Shown here one piece after another: positions 1 to 8,898 of a DNA stretch of 64,000 bases. The notes beneath the pieces are model-generated. The model did no database searches, was not told the origin of the DNA, and saw nothing but the letters and a program-made list of their open reading frames with translations. Each line of letters starts with the position of its first letter. Position 1 is the first letter of the stretch. The position numbers were made by a program, and so were the translations under genes. The DNA is from Pseudomonas brassicacearum subsp. brassicacearum (lineage in GTDB: Bacteria; Pseudomonadota; Gammaproteobacteria; Pseudomonadales; Pseudomonadaceae), in NCBI RefSeq assembly GCF_008801605.1, contig NZ_VZPJ01000002.1, positions 496,001 through 560,000 of the forward strand, written 5' to 3'.

Positions 1-1690
1 CCACTTCACGCAGCACCGGCAGCAAAGGCGCGAGCAGGCGAGGGCCGTAGGCGGTGGTGGTGCCCAGTTGCAGTTTCTGGGTGGTTTCGATGTCCCACTT
101 CGCCTGCTTGTCGCTGAGTTGGTGGTTGAGTTGCTGGCCGCGGTCGGCGAGGTTGTAGTAACCCGGGATCTCGATGCCGCTGGCCGGCACCGGCTGGAAA
201 TTGGCCGAGACGATGTAGCCCCGCGCCGGGTTCTCTTCCTGCGGGTTGCTGGTGAACGGATAGAAGCCTTCCTTTTCCGCCTCCGGGCTGCTGCCATCGA
301 GAATAAAGCCGGACTTCACGCCGGCCGGCCGCTTGGGTAATTGCGCGGCGGCCCACCAGCCGATGTCCCCCTTGGCGTTGGCCCACACCACGTTCAGCCC
401 CGGTGCGTGGATCTTGGCCGAAGCGCCACGGGCCTTGGCGAGGGTGTCGGCGCGGTTGAGCTGGTAAAAAGCCTCGAGGATCGGGTTGCGGCTTTCCAGG
501 AATCCCCACCACATGGCGACCGGGGTCTTGCCGGCATTCGCACCGAGGGCGTCGTTGACGATCGGACCGTGGGGCGACTGGCGCAGCACCAGCGTCACTG
601 GCGCCTGGCCCTTGACCGCGATCTGCTGTTCGCTGCGGGTCATGTCCACCCATTTGTCGCGATACCAGACCTGTTCGGGATTGTCCGGGTTGACCTTCTC
701 GGCGATCAGGTCCAGGTCGTCGTTCTGGAACATGGTGATGCTCCAGCCAAAATCCCGGTTCATGCCCAGCGTCGCGAAGGGCAGCAGCGCCTGGTACTGC
801 CCGTAGAGTTCGAACCCCGGGGCCGACAAGTGCGCCTCGTACCACACCGAAGGTGTGGAAAAACGGATGTGCGGGTCACCCGCCAGCAACGGCTTGCCGC
901 TGTGGGTGCGGTTGCCGGAAACCGCCCAGGCATTGCTGCCCTCGAACTGCGGCAGGCCGTTATCAGCCAGGGCCTGCTCGCTCAGGCGGGCCAGGGCATT
1001 GAGGTCTTTCCAGTCGGCGGCCGCCAGCGGCAGGCCGCCCTTGCGACCTTCGGCCAGCACGCCCTGAGGCTGCCAGTCGAGGTCGAAAATGTTCAGGTAG
1101 TTGGCACCCAGCACATCGCGCACGTAGGTCAGCAGGGGTTCGGTGCGAAAGGCCGCGGCGAAGCTGTAGGCCATGTAGCCGGTAATGCTCACGGTGTCTT
1201 CGGCGGTGAAGGGGCGCTTGGGAATGCCTAGCACATCGAATTCCACGGGCCGGGTGTGGCTGTCCTGATAGGCGTTGATGCCGTCCAGGTAGGCTTGCAT
1301 GGCGATCCAGGCCGGGGATTGTGGGTCCTGCTCGGTCACATAGGCCGCGGCACGCTCGCGGATGCGCAGGCTGCGCATCAGCTTGTCGGTGTCGAGCAGT
1401 TTCGGCCCCAGCACCTCGGCCAGCTCACCACGGGCGAGGCGGCGCATGATCTCCATCTGGAATAGCCGATCCTGGGCATGGACATAACCGAGGGCGCGGT
1501 ACAGGTCGGTTTCGTTCTCGGCACGGATATGCGGCACACCGCGTTCGTCGTAGCGCACCGTCACCGAGCCATGCAGCCCTTGCAGCTGCACCGTGCCCTG
1601 GCGGGTGGGCTGCTTGCTGTAGAGGTAGCCGCCCGCGACGATGATCGCGGTGACGATCAATGACAGGAAGGCGATGAGGGTGCGTTTCAT
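1..1690 (-). CDS. Penicillin acylase family protein (partial, 3' end outside window)
   Basis: Ntn-hydrolase of the penicillin/acyl-homoserine-lactone acylase family, made as a precursor that cleaves itself into two subunits. I read the frame from ATG at 1690 without a stop to the window edge, about 563 residues. A hydrophobic N-terminal segment (residues 4-24) suggests export to the periplasm. The motif EGSNAWAVSGN places the predicted nucleophile serine at about residue 252, where the beta subunit would begin. The early HAQDRLFQMEIMRR segment is also typical of the family. Substrate cannot be told from sequence: beta-lactam side chains or acyl-homoserine lactones are both possible. The C-terminus is missing. 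Confidence 0.88.
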   Translation of the reverse strand, partial: MKRTLIAFLSLIVTAIIVAGGYLYSKQPTRQGTVQLQGLHGSVTVRYDERGVPHIRAENETDLYRALGYVHAQDRLFQMEIMRRLARGELAEVLGPKLLDTDKLMRSLRIRERAAAYVTEQDPQSPAWIAMQAYLDGINAYQDSHTRPVEFDVLGIPKRPFTAEDTVSITGYMAYSFAAAFRTEPLLTYVRDVLGANYLNIFDLDWQPQGVLAEGRKGGLPLAAADWKDLNALARLSEQALADNGLPQFEGSNAWAVSGNRTHSGKPLLAGDPHIRFSTPSVWYEAHLSAPGFELYGQYQALLPFATLGMNRDFGWSITMFQNDDLDLIAEKVNPDNPEQVWYRDKWVDMTRSEQQIAVKGQAPVTLVLRQSPHGPIVNDALGANAGKTPVAMWWGFLESRNPILEAFYQLNRADTLAKARGASAKIHAPGLNVVWANAKGDIGWWAAAQLPKRPAGVKSGFILDGSSPEAEKEGFYPFTSNPQEENPARGYIVSANFQPVPASGIEIPGYYNLADRGQQLNHQLSDKQAKWDIETTQKLQLGTTTAYGPRLLAPLLPVLREV

Positions 1691-2045
1691 GGTGATTCCT
1701 TATTCTGGTGACAGCGGCTCCATGGTCCCGCTGTTGATTCCCTGTTTAGCATATGGCTGCTTCCCGGTGCATCGTCCGTCGGAGGGATTTTCTCCAAGTC
1801 GCTTCGCGGGCGGGAGTATAGGCGGTGGACGATCTCGGGCAGTGGCTGGGCTTTGGAGGCCGGCGCCTTGAATCGGAAGGCTATCGTCGATCGGCACGGC
1901 AATCACGTCGGCCGTCGTCGAAGCGCAAAGGGATATGAGTCGGCGTGTGTCGCGAGGGCCGGCCACAGGAGGTTCCTGCGACCGGCGTAGGAGGGCGTTT
2001 CAACCGGTGATCGTCAAGCCATCGAACGATGGCCCGGCGGTTTCA
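1691..2045. other. Intergenic region without a convincing gene
   Basis: This stretch between the acylase start and the hopM1 stop contains only short overlapping ORFs with no recognisable domain. A short palindrome (GCCATCG/CGATGGC, 2018-2033) lies just past the hopM1 stop and could help end its transcript, but no T-tract follows. I see no hrp box or repeat here. Confidence 0.5.
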
Positions 2046-4163
2046 TCAGCTTGGCCGGGTAGTGGGTGCAGGTTCGTTGGACGGTCCGCCCTGGGGCCGC
2101 GCTTCGCCGCGTTCCGCCAGCTCCATATTGTCGCCAGCGCCTGGGTCTTTAGGCCTCGTGGCCAAGCTCTGAATCCACTCGGCTCCTACGTTGAGCCCCG
2201 CGACAGTGGCTTGCGTAGCCAGCTGGCTAGCGCCGCGAGCGGCGGTATAGAGGTTCTCGCCAGCGCGTCCCACACCTGGGGGTTGGGTATGGGGCAGGCT
2301 GTCCCGGTTTGGATTGGTGATGTTCTGCCACGGTACGTTTGCGCGTGCGGTCAGGTCGTCCTTGCCGTCGTTCAGCGCTTTGTTTTCCAGCGGTGCCGCC
2401 ACGCTGTTGGCGAAGAACGGAAGCAGCGTCAGGCCCGAGGAGAAGAAGGTCGTGATGATCTGCTGCATTTTTTCCAGCGTCTCGGCATCTTCCCCTACCG
2501 CGGCGGCGTCTCCCACTGCGGTACGCATGGTAATACCTGCGCTTACGCCAACGATCCGGTTGGCATAGTCACTGATATTGGTCATGTTGGTCGGTAGCAC
2601 TTTGCTTGATTCGGCCAGCGCCTTGGGCAGCAGCTCCTTCCATTCGCGTGTTTCGTTTTTGACCCGATAGGTTGGAATCTTCTCGTCACCGTGGGTTTGA
2701 GAGTATTTGGCCACTGCCTGGCCGCCGGCCATGAAGGCGCCACCGACGGCGGAGGCGAGGCTGCGAGCGCCGATGCCCGAGGCACTCACGCTCGTGAACT
2801 GATTCAGGGTCTCTCGTACCGCGTGAGCCGCGCCGAAAGCCAGGTAACCGGTGAAGTCGCCGCTGATGGTGCCAAAGTTATTGGCATTCTGTTTAAGCAG
2901 GAAACCGGTGCGCTTGTCTTCCTGCGTCTTGTCGATGGCCGCGCGTTGAGGATTAGCGACCCGACGTCCACCCACCGTAATGTCCTGCAGGGCCTTGGGG
3001 TATACCGACAGCGGATCAACCTTCTCCAGGCCACTGCCGATGGTTTTGTCGACGATGGTCTGGATTATGGGACGGGCGCTGTCGCTGACCACCTTATGGG
3101 CTGCACCCAGGACCGCCGATGTTCCTGCAGCATGTCCGGCGAGGTGCGTACCCGCCAGCTTCTCGTCGATCGCCGCGGTGGCGGCACCGAAGTGAGCCGA
3201 GGAAGCGAGGCCCTGCGGGATGCCTGCGTCGGCAAATACCGCCAGGCCCGTCAGGAATCCACTGTGGGTCTTGAGGTCAGCGACATAGTCCTGGCGTCCG
3301 ACGTTCTTCAGCGCGGTGTCCAAAGTGTCGTTTTTCTTCGTCGCCTTTGCCAGTTCGCTAGGGCTGTTGTCTTCCTGTTCCTGGAAATCGTCAAACTCCT
3401 CCTGAACCGTGATCAGTTGGTTCAGTTCAGCAGTCGCCTGGTCTCGTTCGGGCTGGGAAAGGCTCTGATTGGTCATTGCACTGCGCGCATGCTCGATTCG
3501 GCTTTCCATGAAGGTATTCAAGCGCGTGGGCATGTCTTGCGTCATGGCTTGCATGATGCCTTTGGCATAACCGCGGAAGGCTTCATGGCTGTTTTGCAGA
3601 GGCGCAAGGTCCTTCTCTTCCGTGGTGCTATCGATGACTTCCTGGCACAACGAATGATAGGCGCCAAGGGTATTACCCATGCGCTCGCAGTGTTTGTCCC
3701 AGACGGCTTTGAAACCGCCGTCCTCTTTCCTGGCGTCCTCGTTCTTGCCCAGGTACTCGTTGAAGTCCTTGACGAATGCTTCGGTTTCTTCGTGGCCCGA
3801 CAGCATCGGGTGAGGCGTGCCGCCGAGTTCGGTCAGGTGCTTCTGTACGTCTTGATAGCTTGTGCCTGGCGCGAAGTCCAAGACTGTACCTTCCAGGCTC
3901 ATATGCGCTCGTGCGTAGCCAATGGGGTCGCTGTTGGGGTTTATGTCACTGAGGTTTCTGAGCTGTCCCGTCAGGCGATGTTGCCTGGTCTTGAGCGTTT
4001 GCTGGGTCTGCTCGGTCGGTTTTCCTTCGAAGTGATAAGGCACCAGGGGATTCGTGGAGGGCCGAACCTGCCCCGAGAGGCTGGTTCCCACCGGCGTGAT
4101 CCGATCGTCCTGCTGGTGCAACGCCGCCGAGCTGGTGCTTCGTCCTACTGATAAATCTGGCAT
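2046..4163 (-). CDS. hopM1: Type III effector, HopM1/RopM family
   Basis: Predicted effector translocated into plant cells. It has 705 residues, close to P. syringae HopM1 (about 712). The C-terminal third matches what I know of HopM1: a block around NPNRDSLPHT, then GENLYTAARGASQLATQ, and upstream an AAHAVRETLNQ...ARSLASAVGG block. The first 35 residues are Ser/Thr-rich without a hydrophobic start, as expected for a type III signal. AGGAG lies 8 nt before ATG 4163. It follows its chaperone gene by 11 bp and should be transcribed from the hrp box at 4715-4742. P. syringae HopM1 disrupts host vesicle trafficking; the same target here is inferred. An orthologue, RopM, is described in P. fluorescens Q8r1-96. 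Confidence 0.85.
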   Translation of the reverse strand: MPDLSVGRSTSSAALHQQDDRITPVGTSLSGQVRPSTNPLVPYHFEGKPTEQTQQTLKTRQHRLTGQLRNLSDINPNSDPIGYARAHMSLEGTVLDFAPGTSYQDVQKHLTELGGTPHPMLSGHEETEAFVKDFNEYLGKNEDARKEDGGFKAVWDKHCERMGNTLGAYHSLCQEVIDSTTEEKDLAPLQNSHEAFRGYAKGIMQAMTQDMPTRLNTFMESRIEHARSAMTNQSLSQPERDQATAELNQLITVQEEFDDFQEQEDNSPSELAKATKKNDTLDTALKNVGRQDYVADLKTHSGFLTGLAVFADAGIPQGLASSAHFGAATAAIDEKLAGTHLAGHAAGTSAVLGAAHKVVSDSARPIIQTIVDKTIGSGLEKVDPLSVYPKALQDITVGGRRVANPQRAAIDKTQEDKRTGFLLKQNANNFGTISGDFTGYLAFGAAHAVRETLNQFTSVSASGIGARSLASAVGGAFMAGGQAVAKYSQTHGDEKIPTYRVKNETREWKELLPKALAESSKVLPTNMTNISDYANRIVGVSAGITMRTAVGDAAAVGEDAETLEKMQQIITTFFSSGLTLLPFFANSVAAPLENKALNDGKDDLTARANVPWQNITNPNRDSLPHTQPPGVGRAGENLYTAARGASQLATQATVAGLNVGAEWIQSLATRPKDPGAGDNMELAERGEARPQGGPSNEPAPTTRPS

Positions 4164-4174
4164 GTCGTGCTCTC

Positions 4175-4663
4175 CTAGATTGACAGGGCGCTGTTGAGCC
4201 CGGTGCTACGGGGGGTGGGTTTGTGCTGGGCGGTCTTGGCGGTGTCGTTTGGGTTGGCGCCGTCGAAGAAGTAGCCATCGCGCCAAATCAGCGCCATGTC
4301 GGCGGCACCGCCCATCAGCCCGAGCAGGCGCTCGGCCGTGAGGGTTTCCAGGGGGACGTGGCCGATCAGGATCACCTGTTCGCTGTCGCGGTTGTAGGAC
4401 AGGGAAGGGCAGAACGCGCCGCTCAGCAGGTACAGGTTGGTTTCCAGCAGCCGTTGCAGGACCGCTTCCCGATTCGCCACCGGCAATGGCCCGAAGCTGC
4501 AGTAGATAAAGACGTCTCCCTCACCCACGCCAGGGGTGTGCTTCAGGGAAAAGTCCACATCCTTGACCGACAGGTTCGCCTGCTCGTAGAACGCTGACGG
4601 GGTAGGAATCATTGTGAGTTCGCAGAGCTGATCGATCAGCTTGCAATAGGTGGGTGACGCCAT
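4175..4663 (-). CDS. shcM: Type III chaperone for HopM1 (ShcM-like)
   Basis: Small (162 aa) protein encoded immediately upstream of the HopM1-family effector, the usual place for a dedicated class I chaperone that keeps the effector competent for secretion. The pattern of a short helix (KLIDQLCELTMI), mixed beta strands and a terminal helix fits the CesT/ShcM fold. The start at 4663 was preferred over upstream in-frame codons because the HrpL promoter lies 52 bp before it, at 4715-4742. The C-terminal 30 residues are polar and probably disordered. The assignment rests on position plus general fold pattern, not on a diagnostic motif. Confidence 0.72.
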   Translation of the reverse strand: MASPTYCKLIDQLCELTMIPTPSAFYEQANLSVKDVDFSLKHTPGVGEGDVFIYCSFGPLPVANREAVLQRLLETNLYLLSGAFCPSLSYNRDSEQVILIGHVPLETLTAERLLGLMGGAADMALIWRDGYFFDGANPNDTAKTAQHKPTPRSTGLNSALSI

Positions 4664-4714
4664 GAGTGACCTCGCATTGTCATCCAGGCGCCGACGAGCG
4701 CCTGCTGCCCATGG

Positions 4715-4742
4715 TGAGTGACACCTGCGGCATTTCGGTTCC
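4715..4742 (-). promoter_or_regulatory. hrp box before shcM-hopM1
   Basis: On the minus strand: GGAACC, 15-bp spacer, TCACTCA. The consensus HrpL promoter is GGAACC-N15/16-CCACNNA, so there is one mismatch in the -10 half. It lies 52 bp before the shcM ATG. Confidence 0.72.
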
Positions 4743-4790
4743 AACTGCACGCCGCTGCCGTCCGATGGCGATGATCGAGGTGATCGGCGT

Positions 4791-4819
4791 GGAACCGCTG
4801 TCCGGTGATCTGCCACCCA
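4791..4819 (+). promoter_or_regulatory. hrp box before the lytic transglycosylase gene
   Basis: Perfect HrpL promoter: GGAACC, 16-bp spacer, CCACCCA. It ends 32 bp before the ATG at 4851, the same spacing as at hrpJ. Confidence 0.9.
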
Positions 4820-4850
4820 ATGGCGCCACCTCATTCAAGGTTGACCGCCC

Positions 4851-5978
4851 ATGCCCCGATCACTTGCACCTTTGCCGGCCCTTCGATTCGTCCCTAAAGG
4901 GTTGTCCATGCTGGCCATGGGGACCTTGCTGTATGGCTGCCAGCACCTCGAACCGCAGTTGACCATCGGCGATCCGTTCGCCAACGAGCCTTACCGCTCG
5001 CAACTGCGCTGGCTTGAACCGGCGCCTACGGACACGATCATCCAGATCAGCGAGTCATCCCCGCAAAACGGTGGCGGCAGCCTGTGGACGCGCATGCGCC
5101 AGGGTTTTTCCTTGCAGGCCAAGACCCAGGGTGTGGCGCGCATCGATGAGCAGCGCCGCTGGCTGATGGATCGCCCGGCTTTTCTCACCCAGACCGGGCG
5201 CGCCGGCAGCCGTTACTTGCACTTCATCGTGGGTGAACTGAACAAGCGCAACATGCCGCTGGAACTGGCGCTGTTGCCAGCCATCGAGAGCGGGTTCAAT
5301 CCGAACGCCCAATCGCCTGCCCAGGCCCTGGGCCTCTGGCAATTCATTCCCGCCACGGGGCGCCGTTATCAATTGCAGCAGCGGGGGGACTATGACGAGC
5401 GCCGGGACATTCCGTCATCGACGCGGGCCGCCCTGGATTATTTGTCCTACCTGCACGATTACTTCGACGGCGACTGGCTGCTGGCGCTGGCCGCCTACAA
5501 CGCCGGGGAGGGGCGCGTACGCGACGCGATCACGCGCAATCGCGCCCGCGGCCTGGCGACCAACTATTGGAACCTGTCGTTGCCCGGCGAGACCCAGAAC
5601 TATGTGCCGCGGCTGCTGGCGCTGTCGCAGTTGGTGAATACGCCCGCCGACTATGGCGTGAGCCTGGCGCCCATCGCCGACCAGCCGTATTTCCAGATGG
5701 TCGCCTTGGCGCAGCCCGTGGACCTGGCGCACCTGGCACAGTTGTCCGGTGTTCATGAGCGAGAGTTGCGCATGCTCAACCCTGCCGTGCGTGGCCGGGC
5801 CAGGGGACGCTTGCTGATGCCCCTGGATGCGTCGCACAGGTTGCTGGCCCAGCCGGACATGATCGCCAAGGCCGCGCTGCCCCGCGTGGCCGGTAGCGAA
5901 GAACAAGTGGTTGCCTCACCCGATACCGATACGGCCGAGCCGCAAGTGGCGGAGGTGGTAGTGCCGCCAGGGGTGTGA
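4851..5978 (+). CDS. HrpL-regulated lytic murein transglycosylase, MltD-like lipoprotein
   Basis: 375-residue peptidoglycan-cleaving enzyme of SLT family 1. The N-terminus has a hydrophobic run ending in LLYGC (Cys about 30), a likely lipobox that would anchor it in the periplasm. The catalytic domain shows AIESGFNP with the acid Glu, then ALGLWQFIPATG, then LALAAYNAGEG. A degenerate LysM-like segment follows (about 280-320), and the tail is Pro/Val-rich. A perfect hrp box precedes it, and it is divergent from shcM-hopM1. In the P. syringae conserved effector locus a similar transglycosylase gene sits near hopM1 and avrE. It probably opens the cell wall locally for the secretion apparatus. 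Confidence 0.88.
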   Translation: MPRSLAPLPALRFVPKGLSMLAMGTLLYGCQHLEPQLTIGDPFANEPYRSQLRWLEPAPTDTIIQISESSPQNGGGSLWTRMRQGFSLQAKTQGVARIDEQRRWLMDRPAFLTQTGRAGSRYLHFIVGELNKRNMPLELALLPAIESGFNPNAQSPAQALGLWQFIPATGRRYQLQQRGDYDERRDIPSSTRAALDYLSYLHDYFDGDWLLALAAYNAGEGRVRDAITRNRARGLATNYWNLSLPGETQNYVPRLLALSQLVNTPADYGVSLAPIADQPYFQMVALAQPVDLAHLAQLSGVHERELRMLNPAVRGRARGRLLMPLDASHRLLAQPDMIAKAALPRVAGSEEQVVASPDTDTAEPQVAEVVVPPGV

Positions 5979-5997
5979 GCCGTTGCTTCCAGAAGCG

Positions 5998-6048
5998 GAA
6001 CGCGGAGCGTCCCTGGCGGCATTCCCACGCGGAGCGTGAGGAACGATC
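5998..6048. repeat. Short intergenic repeat with paired ACGCGGAGCGT units
   Basis: Two copies of CGCGGAGCGT flank a GGCATTCCCA core between convergent genes. Similar sequences recur between genes in fluorescent pseudomonads as I remember them. It may act as a transcription end for the transglycosylase gene. Confidence 0.35.
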
Positions 6049-6113
6049 TTCCACAACTCCCCACAACCTGATCTTTCGCTTAAATGAATAGCATTGAGCT
6101 GATCATCCAGGGC

Positions 6114-7271
6114 CTACAGGCAGCCCATCGCGACATTGGCCAGGCCGCGTGCGCGTGGGTCCATCAAGACGTAGGAGCCAATGGTGTTGCAGGCGAAGCC
6201 GAATGCCACGCCGCGTTCAGGGTCGGCAAACCCGATGGTGCCACCGGCGCCCATGTGGCCGAACGCCTCGTTGCCCATGCCATAACTGCCGTTCGCCACG
6301 TCTGGCTGGTTGAGCATGATGCCCAGGCCGAAACGCGTTCGGGTCTGGATGGTCGGGTCGTATTCGGCGCTGTGCTCGCGCAACATTTCGTTGAGCAGCG
6401 GTGACTCCAGCAGTTGCCCATCGAGCAGGCCGGTGTAGAACGCCGCCAGGCTGCGAGCATTGCCGTGCCCGTTGGCCGCCGGTTGGGTCATGCGTTTCCA
6501 GCCCGCCTCGTTACTGCGCCCCAGCACCATGGGTGGGTTGGCGAAGGCCAGTGTGCTCATGGCGGTCGGCTCGTTGAGCACGTCCGTCAGCACCCGGCCA
6601 AACGCTTCGTCGTCGATCTCGTCTTTGGTCCGTGCCATGTAGGCGCAGCGTGCGATGGTCGCGTCGTCCAGGCCGAGGTGGAAGTCCAGCCCGAGCGGCA
6701 CCGCCACTCGCTGGTGAATGCTTTGCGCCGGCGTCAGGCCATCCACCCGGCGAAGCAGTTCACCGAGGATCCAGCCGAACAGCAAGGGTGAATAGGTTTG
6801 CTGTTCTCCGGCTGCGGCCCAGGGAGTTTCCTCGGCGATCAGGTCGGTCATGGTGTGCCAGTCGTAGAGGGTTTCCGGTGCCAGGGGCGTGCGCAGCGCC
6901 GGCAGCCCGGCGCGGTGGCAAAGCACCTGGCGCACAGTGATGGATGCTTTGCCGGCGTTGGCGAATTCGGGCCAGTACTGGCAGACCGGCGTGTCCAGGT
7001 CCAGGCGTCCTTCGCCGACCAGTTGCATGATCGCCACCGCCGTGAAGGGCTTGGTGCAGGAAAACAGATTGAGCAGCGTGTCGCGCTGCCAATGGCTGTC
7101 CGGCTCCGGCCCGGCAATGCCGGCCCACAGGTCGATAACGATTTCGCCGTCAATCTGGATGCAAAGGGCGGCGCCGCGTTCGAAGGGGCTTTGCATCAGC
7201 TGGATAAACGCCGCTTTGACCGGTTCGAAACGGGTGTCGCATTGGCCATGGATAGCAAGTGCACGCGTCAT
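6114..7271 (-). CDS. Serine hydrolase, class C beta-lactamase/EstB-like
   Basis: 385-residue member of the beta-lactamase/DD-peptidase/esterase (PF00144) family. The SxxK active-site motif is SCTK at about residues 70-73, and a Tyr in the QTYSPLLFGW segment is the probable second catalytic residue. No signal peptide is visible, so a cytoplasmic esterase role is likelier than antibiotic resistance. GGAG lies 5 nt before the ATG. It sits between the HrpL-regulated transglycosylase gene and the P450 gene but has no hrp box of its own in view. Confidence 0.85.
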   Translation of the reverse strand: MTRALAIHGQCDTRFEPVKAAFIQLMQSPFERGAALCIQIDGEIVIDLWAGIAGPEPDSHWQRDTLLNLFSCTKPFTAVAIMQLVGEGRLDLDTPVCQYWPEFANAGKASITVRQVLCHRAGLPALRTPLAPETLYDWHTMTDLIAEETPWAAAGEQQTYSPLLFGWILGELLRRVDGLTPAQSIHQRVAVPLGLDFHLGLDDATIARCAYMARTKDEIDDEAFGRVLTDVLNEPTAMSTLAFANPPMVLGRSNEAGWKRMTQPAANGHGNARSLAAFYTGLLDGQLLESPLLNEMLREHSAEYDPTIQTRTRFGLGIMLNQPDVANGSYGMGNEAFGHMGAGGTIGFADPERGVAFGFACNTIGSYVLMDPRARGLANVAMGCL

Positions 7272-7348
7272 GTCAGCTCCACATACGGGTTGGTGTTTCC
7301 TTTGAGTGACCGTGGCCGTGCAAACGGTTCACCGACAGGTAGACCCCA

Positions 7349-7437
7349 TGTGGGAGCGAGCTTGCTCGCGATAGCGGTGCGTCAGCCAACATTGAAGTGA
7401 CTGATACACCGCCATCGCGAGCAAGCTCGCTTCCACA
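7349..7437. repeat. REPIN (two inverted REP units)
   Basis: Two REP palindromes carrying GAGCTTGCTCGCGAT in opposite orientation, separated by about 35 bp. It ends immediately before the putative P450 promoter. Confidence 0.85.
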
Positions 7438-7438
7438 G

Positions 7439-7467
7439 GGATCTTTTTTGGCGAGCCCTGCCACTCA
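7439..7467 (+). promoter_or_regulatory. Degenerate hrp-box-like sequence before the P450 gene
   Basis: GGATCT, 16-bp spacer, CCACTCA. The -10 half and spacing are perfect; the -35 half has two mismatches. It lies 32 bp before ATG 7500, the spacing seen at two clear hrp boxes. The -35 half is formed by the edge of a REPIN, so this may be chance. Confidence 0.3.
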
Positions 7468-7499
7468 GGAGCAATGATTGATGCCCCTGGAGAGTGTTC

Positions 7500-8714
7500 A
7501 TGGCTTACGAACGTACCCTTGATTTGAATAGCGACGCGTTTCGCGGCGAGGCTTACCGGCATTATGCGGCGCTGCGCCAAGCGTCCCCGGTGTTCTTCAG
7601 CCAGGCCGAAGGGCAGCTACCGATGTGGTACGTCACCGGCGCTCGGGAAGTCGAGGAGGTGCTGCTGGACAACGAGCGCTTCGCCCGTGACCCGTCGCGG
7701 ATCGATGCGCAGTTCGCTGCGATGCTCGGCGGTGAGCAATCCATCGCATTTCTTAACGACCACATGCTCAACCGCGATGGCGACAGTCATCGCCGCTTGC
7801 GTCGCCTGGTCAACAAGGCGTTCACCTTGAAGGCGGTGAACGCCCTGCGGCCGCGTATCGAACAGATCGCCGAGACCTTGCTGGAGCCCGTGCGGTCGAG
7901 CGGGCAAATGGACGTGGTGGGCCAATATGCATTCCCCTTATCGATCACCGTCATCGCTGAGCTGCTCGGCGTCCCCGCACAAGATCGTGACGATTTCCGC
8001 CGTTGGTCCCACATGATCGTCCAGCAGGTGGGGCACGACCTGAGCGAGTTGCAGCGTTGCTACAACGAATTCGCGGGCTACATGCTCGCGCTGATCGACC
8101 GGCGTCGAGCACAGCCGGGCGATGACCTGGTTTCGGCGCTGGCGCAGGTCGAGGAAGAGGGCAGCATGCTCAGCCAAAGTGAGCTGTGCAGCATGATCGC
8201 GCTGCTGATCATCGCCGGGCACGAAACGTCGGCATCGATGATCGCCAATGCGGTGCACATGCTCGTGCAGCATCCGAAGGCGCTGGCGCGATTGCGTGAC
8301 GAGCCGGCGTTGATGCCTGGCGCGGTCGAGGAGTTTCTGCGCTATGACTCCTCGGTGGAGCGGGCCATGGTCCGCTTCGTTACCCGGGACACCGAACTGG
8401 CGGGACAACGTTTGCTGCGCGGGCAACTGCTGATCGCGGTGGTGGGTTCGGCCAATCGTGACGAAGCGCTGTGTGCAAATCCTGACACGCTCGACATCAC
8501 TCGCCCGGCCTGCCCGCACATGTCGTTCGGTAAAGGCACGCACTATTGCCTGGGCGCCTCGTTGGCCCGGCAGGAATTGGAAATTGCATTGAACACACTT
8601 CTTCGGTGCTGCCCTGGGCTGCAATTGGCGGTCGATCCCGGCGCCGTACGCTGGCGCTATGTGCCCAACTTCAGGGGGCCGGAGGCGTTGCCGGTGTGTT
8701 GGTCGGTGGGCTGA
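7500..8714 (+). CDS. Cytochrome P450
   Basis: 404-residue bacterial soluble P450 (monooxygenase needing separate redox partners). Diagnostic motifs are present: the I-helix LIIAGHETSA, an ExxR-type EEFLRYDSS helix, and the heme loop FGKGTHYCLG with the axial Cys. There is no membrane anchor. ATG 7500 was chosen because GGAGAG lies 5 nt upstream. The substrate is unknown, and no ferredoxin or reductase gene is adjacent, so it must borrow electrons from elsewhere. Its position between the effector locus and hrpL, with a degenerate hrp-box-like sequence upstream, leaves open co-regulation with type III secretion. Confidence 0.93.
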   Translation: MAYERTLDLNSDAFRGEAYRHYAALRQASPVFFSQAEGQLPMWYVTGAREVEEVLLDNERFARDPSRIDAQFAAMLGGEQSIAFLNDHMLNRDGDSHRRLRRLVNKAFTLKAVNALRPRIEQIAETLLEPVRSSGQMDVVGQYAFPLSITVIAELLGVPAQDRDDFRRWSHMIVQQVGHDLSELQRCYNEFAGYMLALIDRRRAQPGDDLVSALAQVEEEGSMLSQSELCSMIALLIIAGHETSASMIANAVHMLVQHPKALARLRDEPALMPGAVEEFLRYDSSVERAMVRFVTRDTELAGQRLLRGQLLIAVVGSANRDEALCANPDTLDITRPACPHMSFGKGTHYCLGASLARQELEIALNTLLRCCPGLQLAVDPGAVRWRYVPNFRGPEALPVCWSVG

Positions 8715-8850
8715 GGTGTTCATGAAAAAGGGGCTGCTGCGCAGCCCGGCGGGAGCAAGCTCCCTCGTCACGGGTTTATCGATTGAACAGCGGGGGCTGT
8801 GAGGGCTGTGCAAAAAATGGCATCGGCTCGAATGAGCGCAGGCCCATGCC

Positions 8851-8893
8851 GAAAAAAGAGGCGGCTCGCCCGACTGTCCAGCCGGACGAGCCG
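8851..8893 (-). terminator. Intrinsic terminator of the hrpL-GNAT operon
   Basis: CGGCTCG/CGAGCCG stem (8862-8868 with 8887-8893), followed on the minus strand by a run of six T. It sits only 5 bp past the acetyltransferase stop. Confidence 0.7.
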
Positions 8894-8898
8894 TGGAT

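Noticed and set aside
341..1231. Long plus-strand ORF opposite the acylase
   Set aside because: It is the antisense shadow of the penicillin acylase frame, which has the family motifs, including the nucleophile region; the plus-strand product shows no domain.
1700..1966. Short minus-strand ORFs between the acylase and hopM1
   Set aside because: No domain, no ribosome site and mutually overlapping frames.
2691..4151. 486-codon plus-strand ORF opposite hopM1
   Set aside because: Shadow of a minus-strand gene with strong homology signs, ribosome site and promoter.
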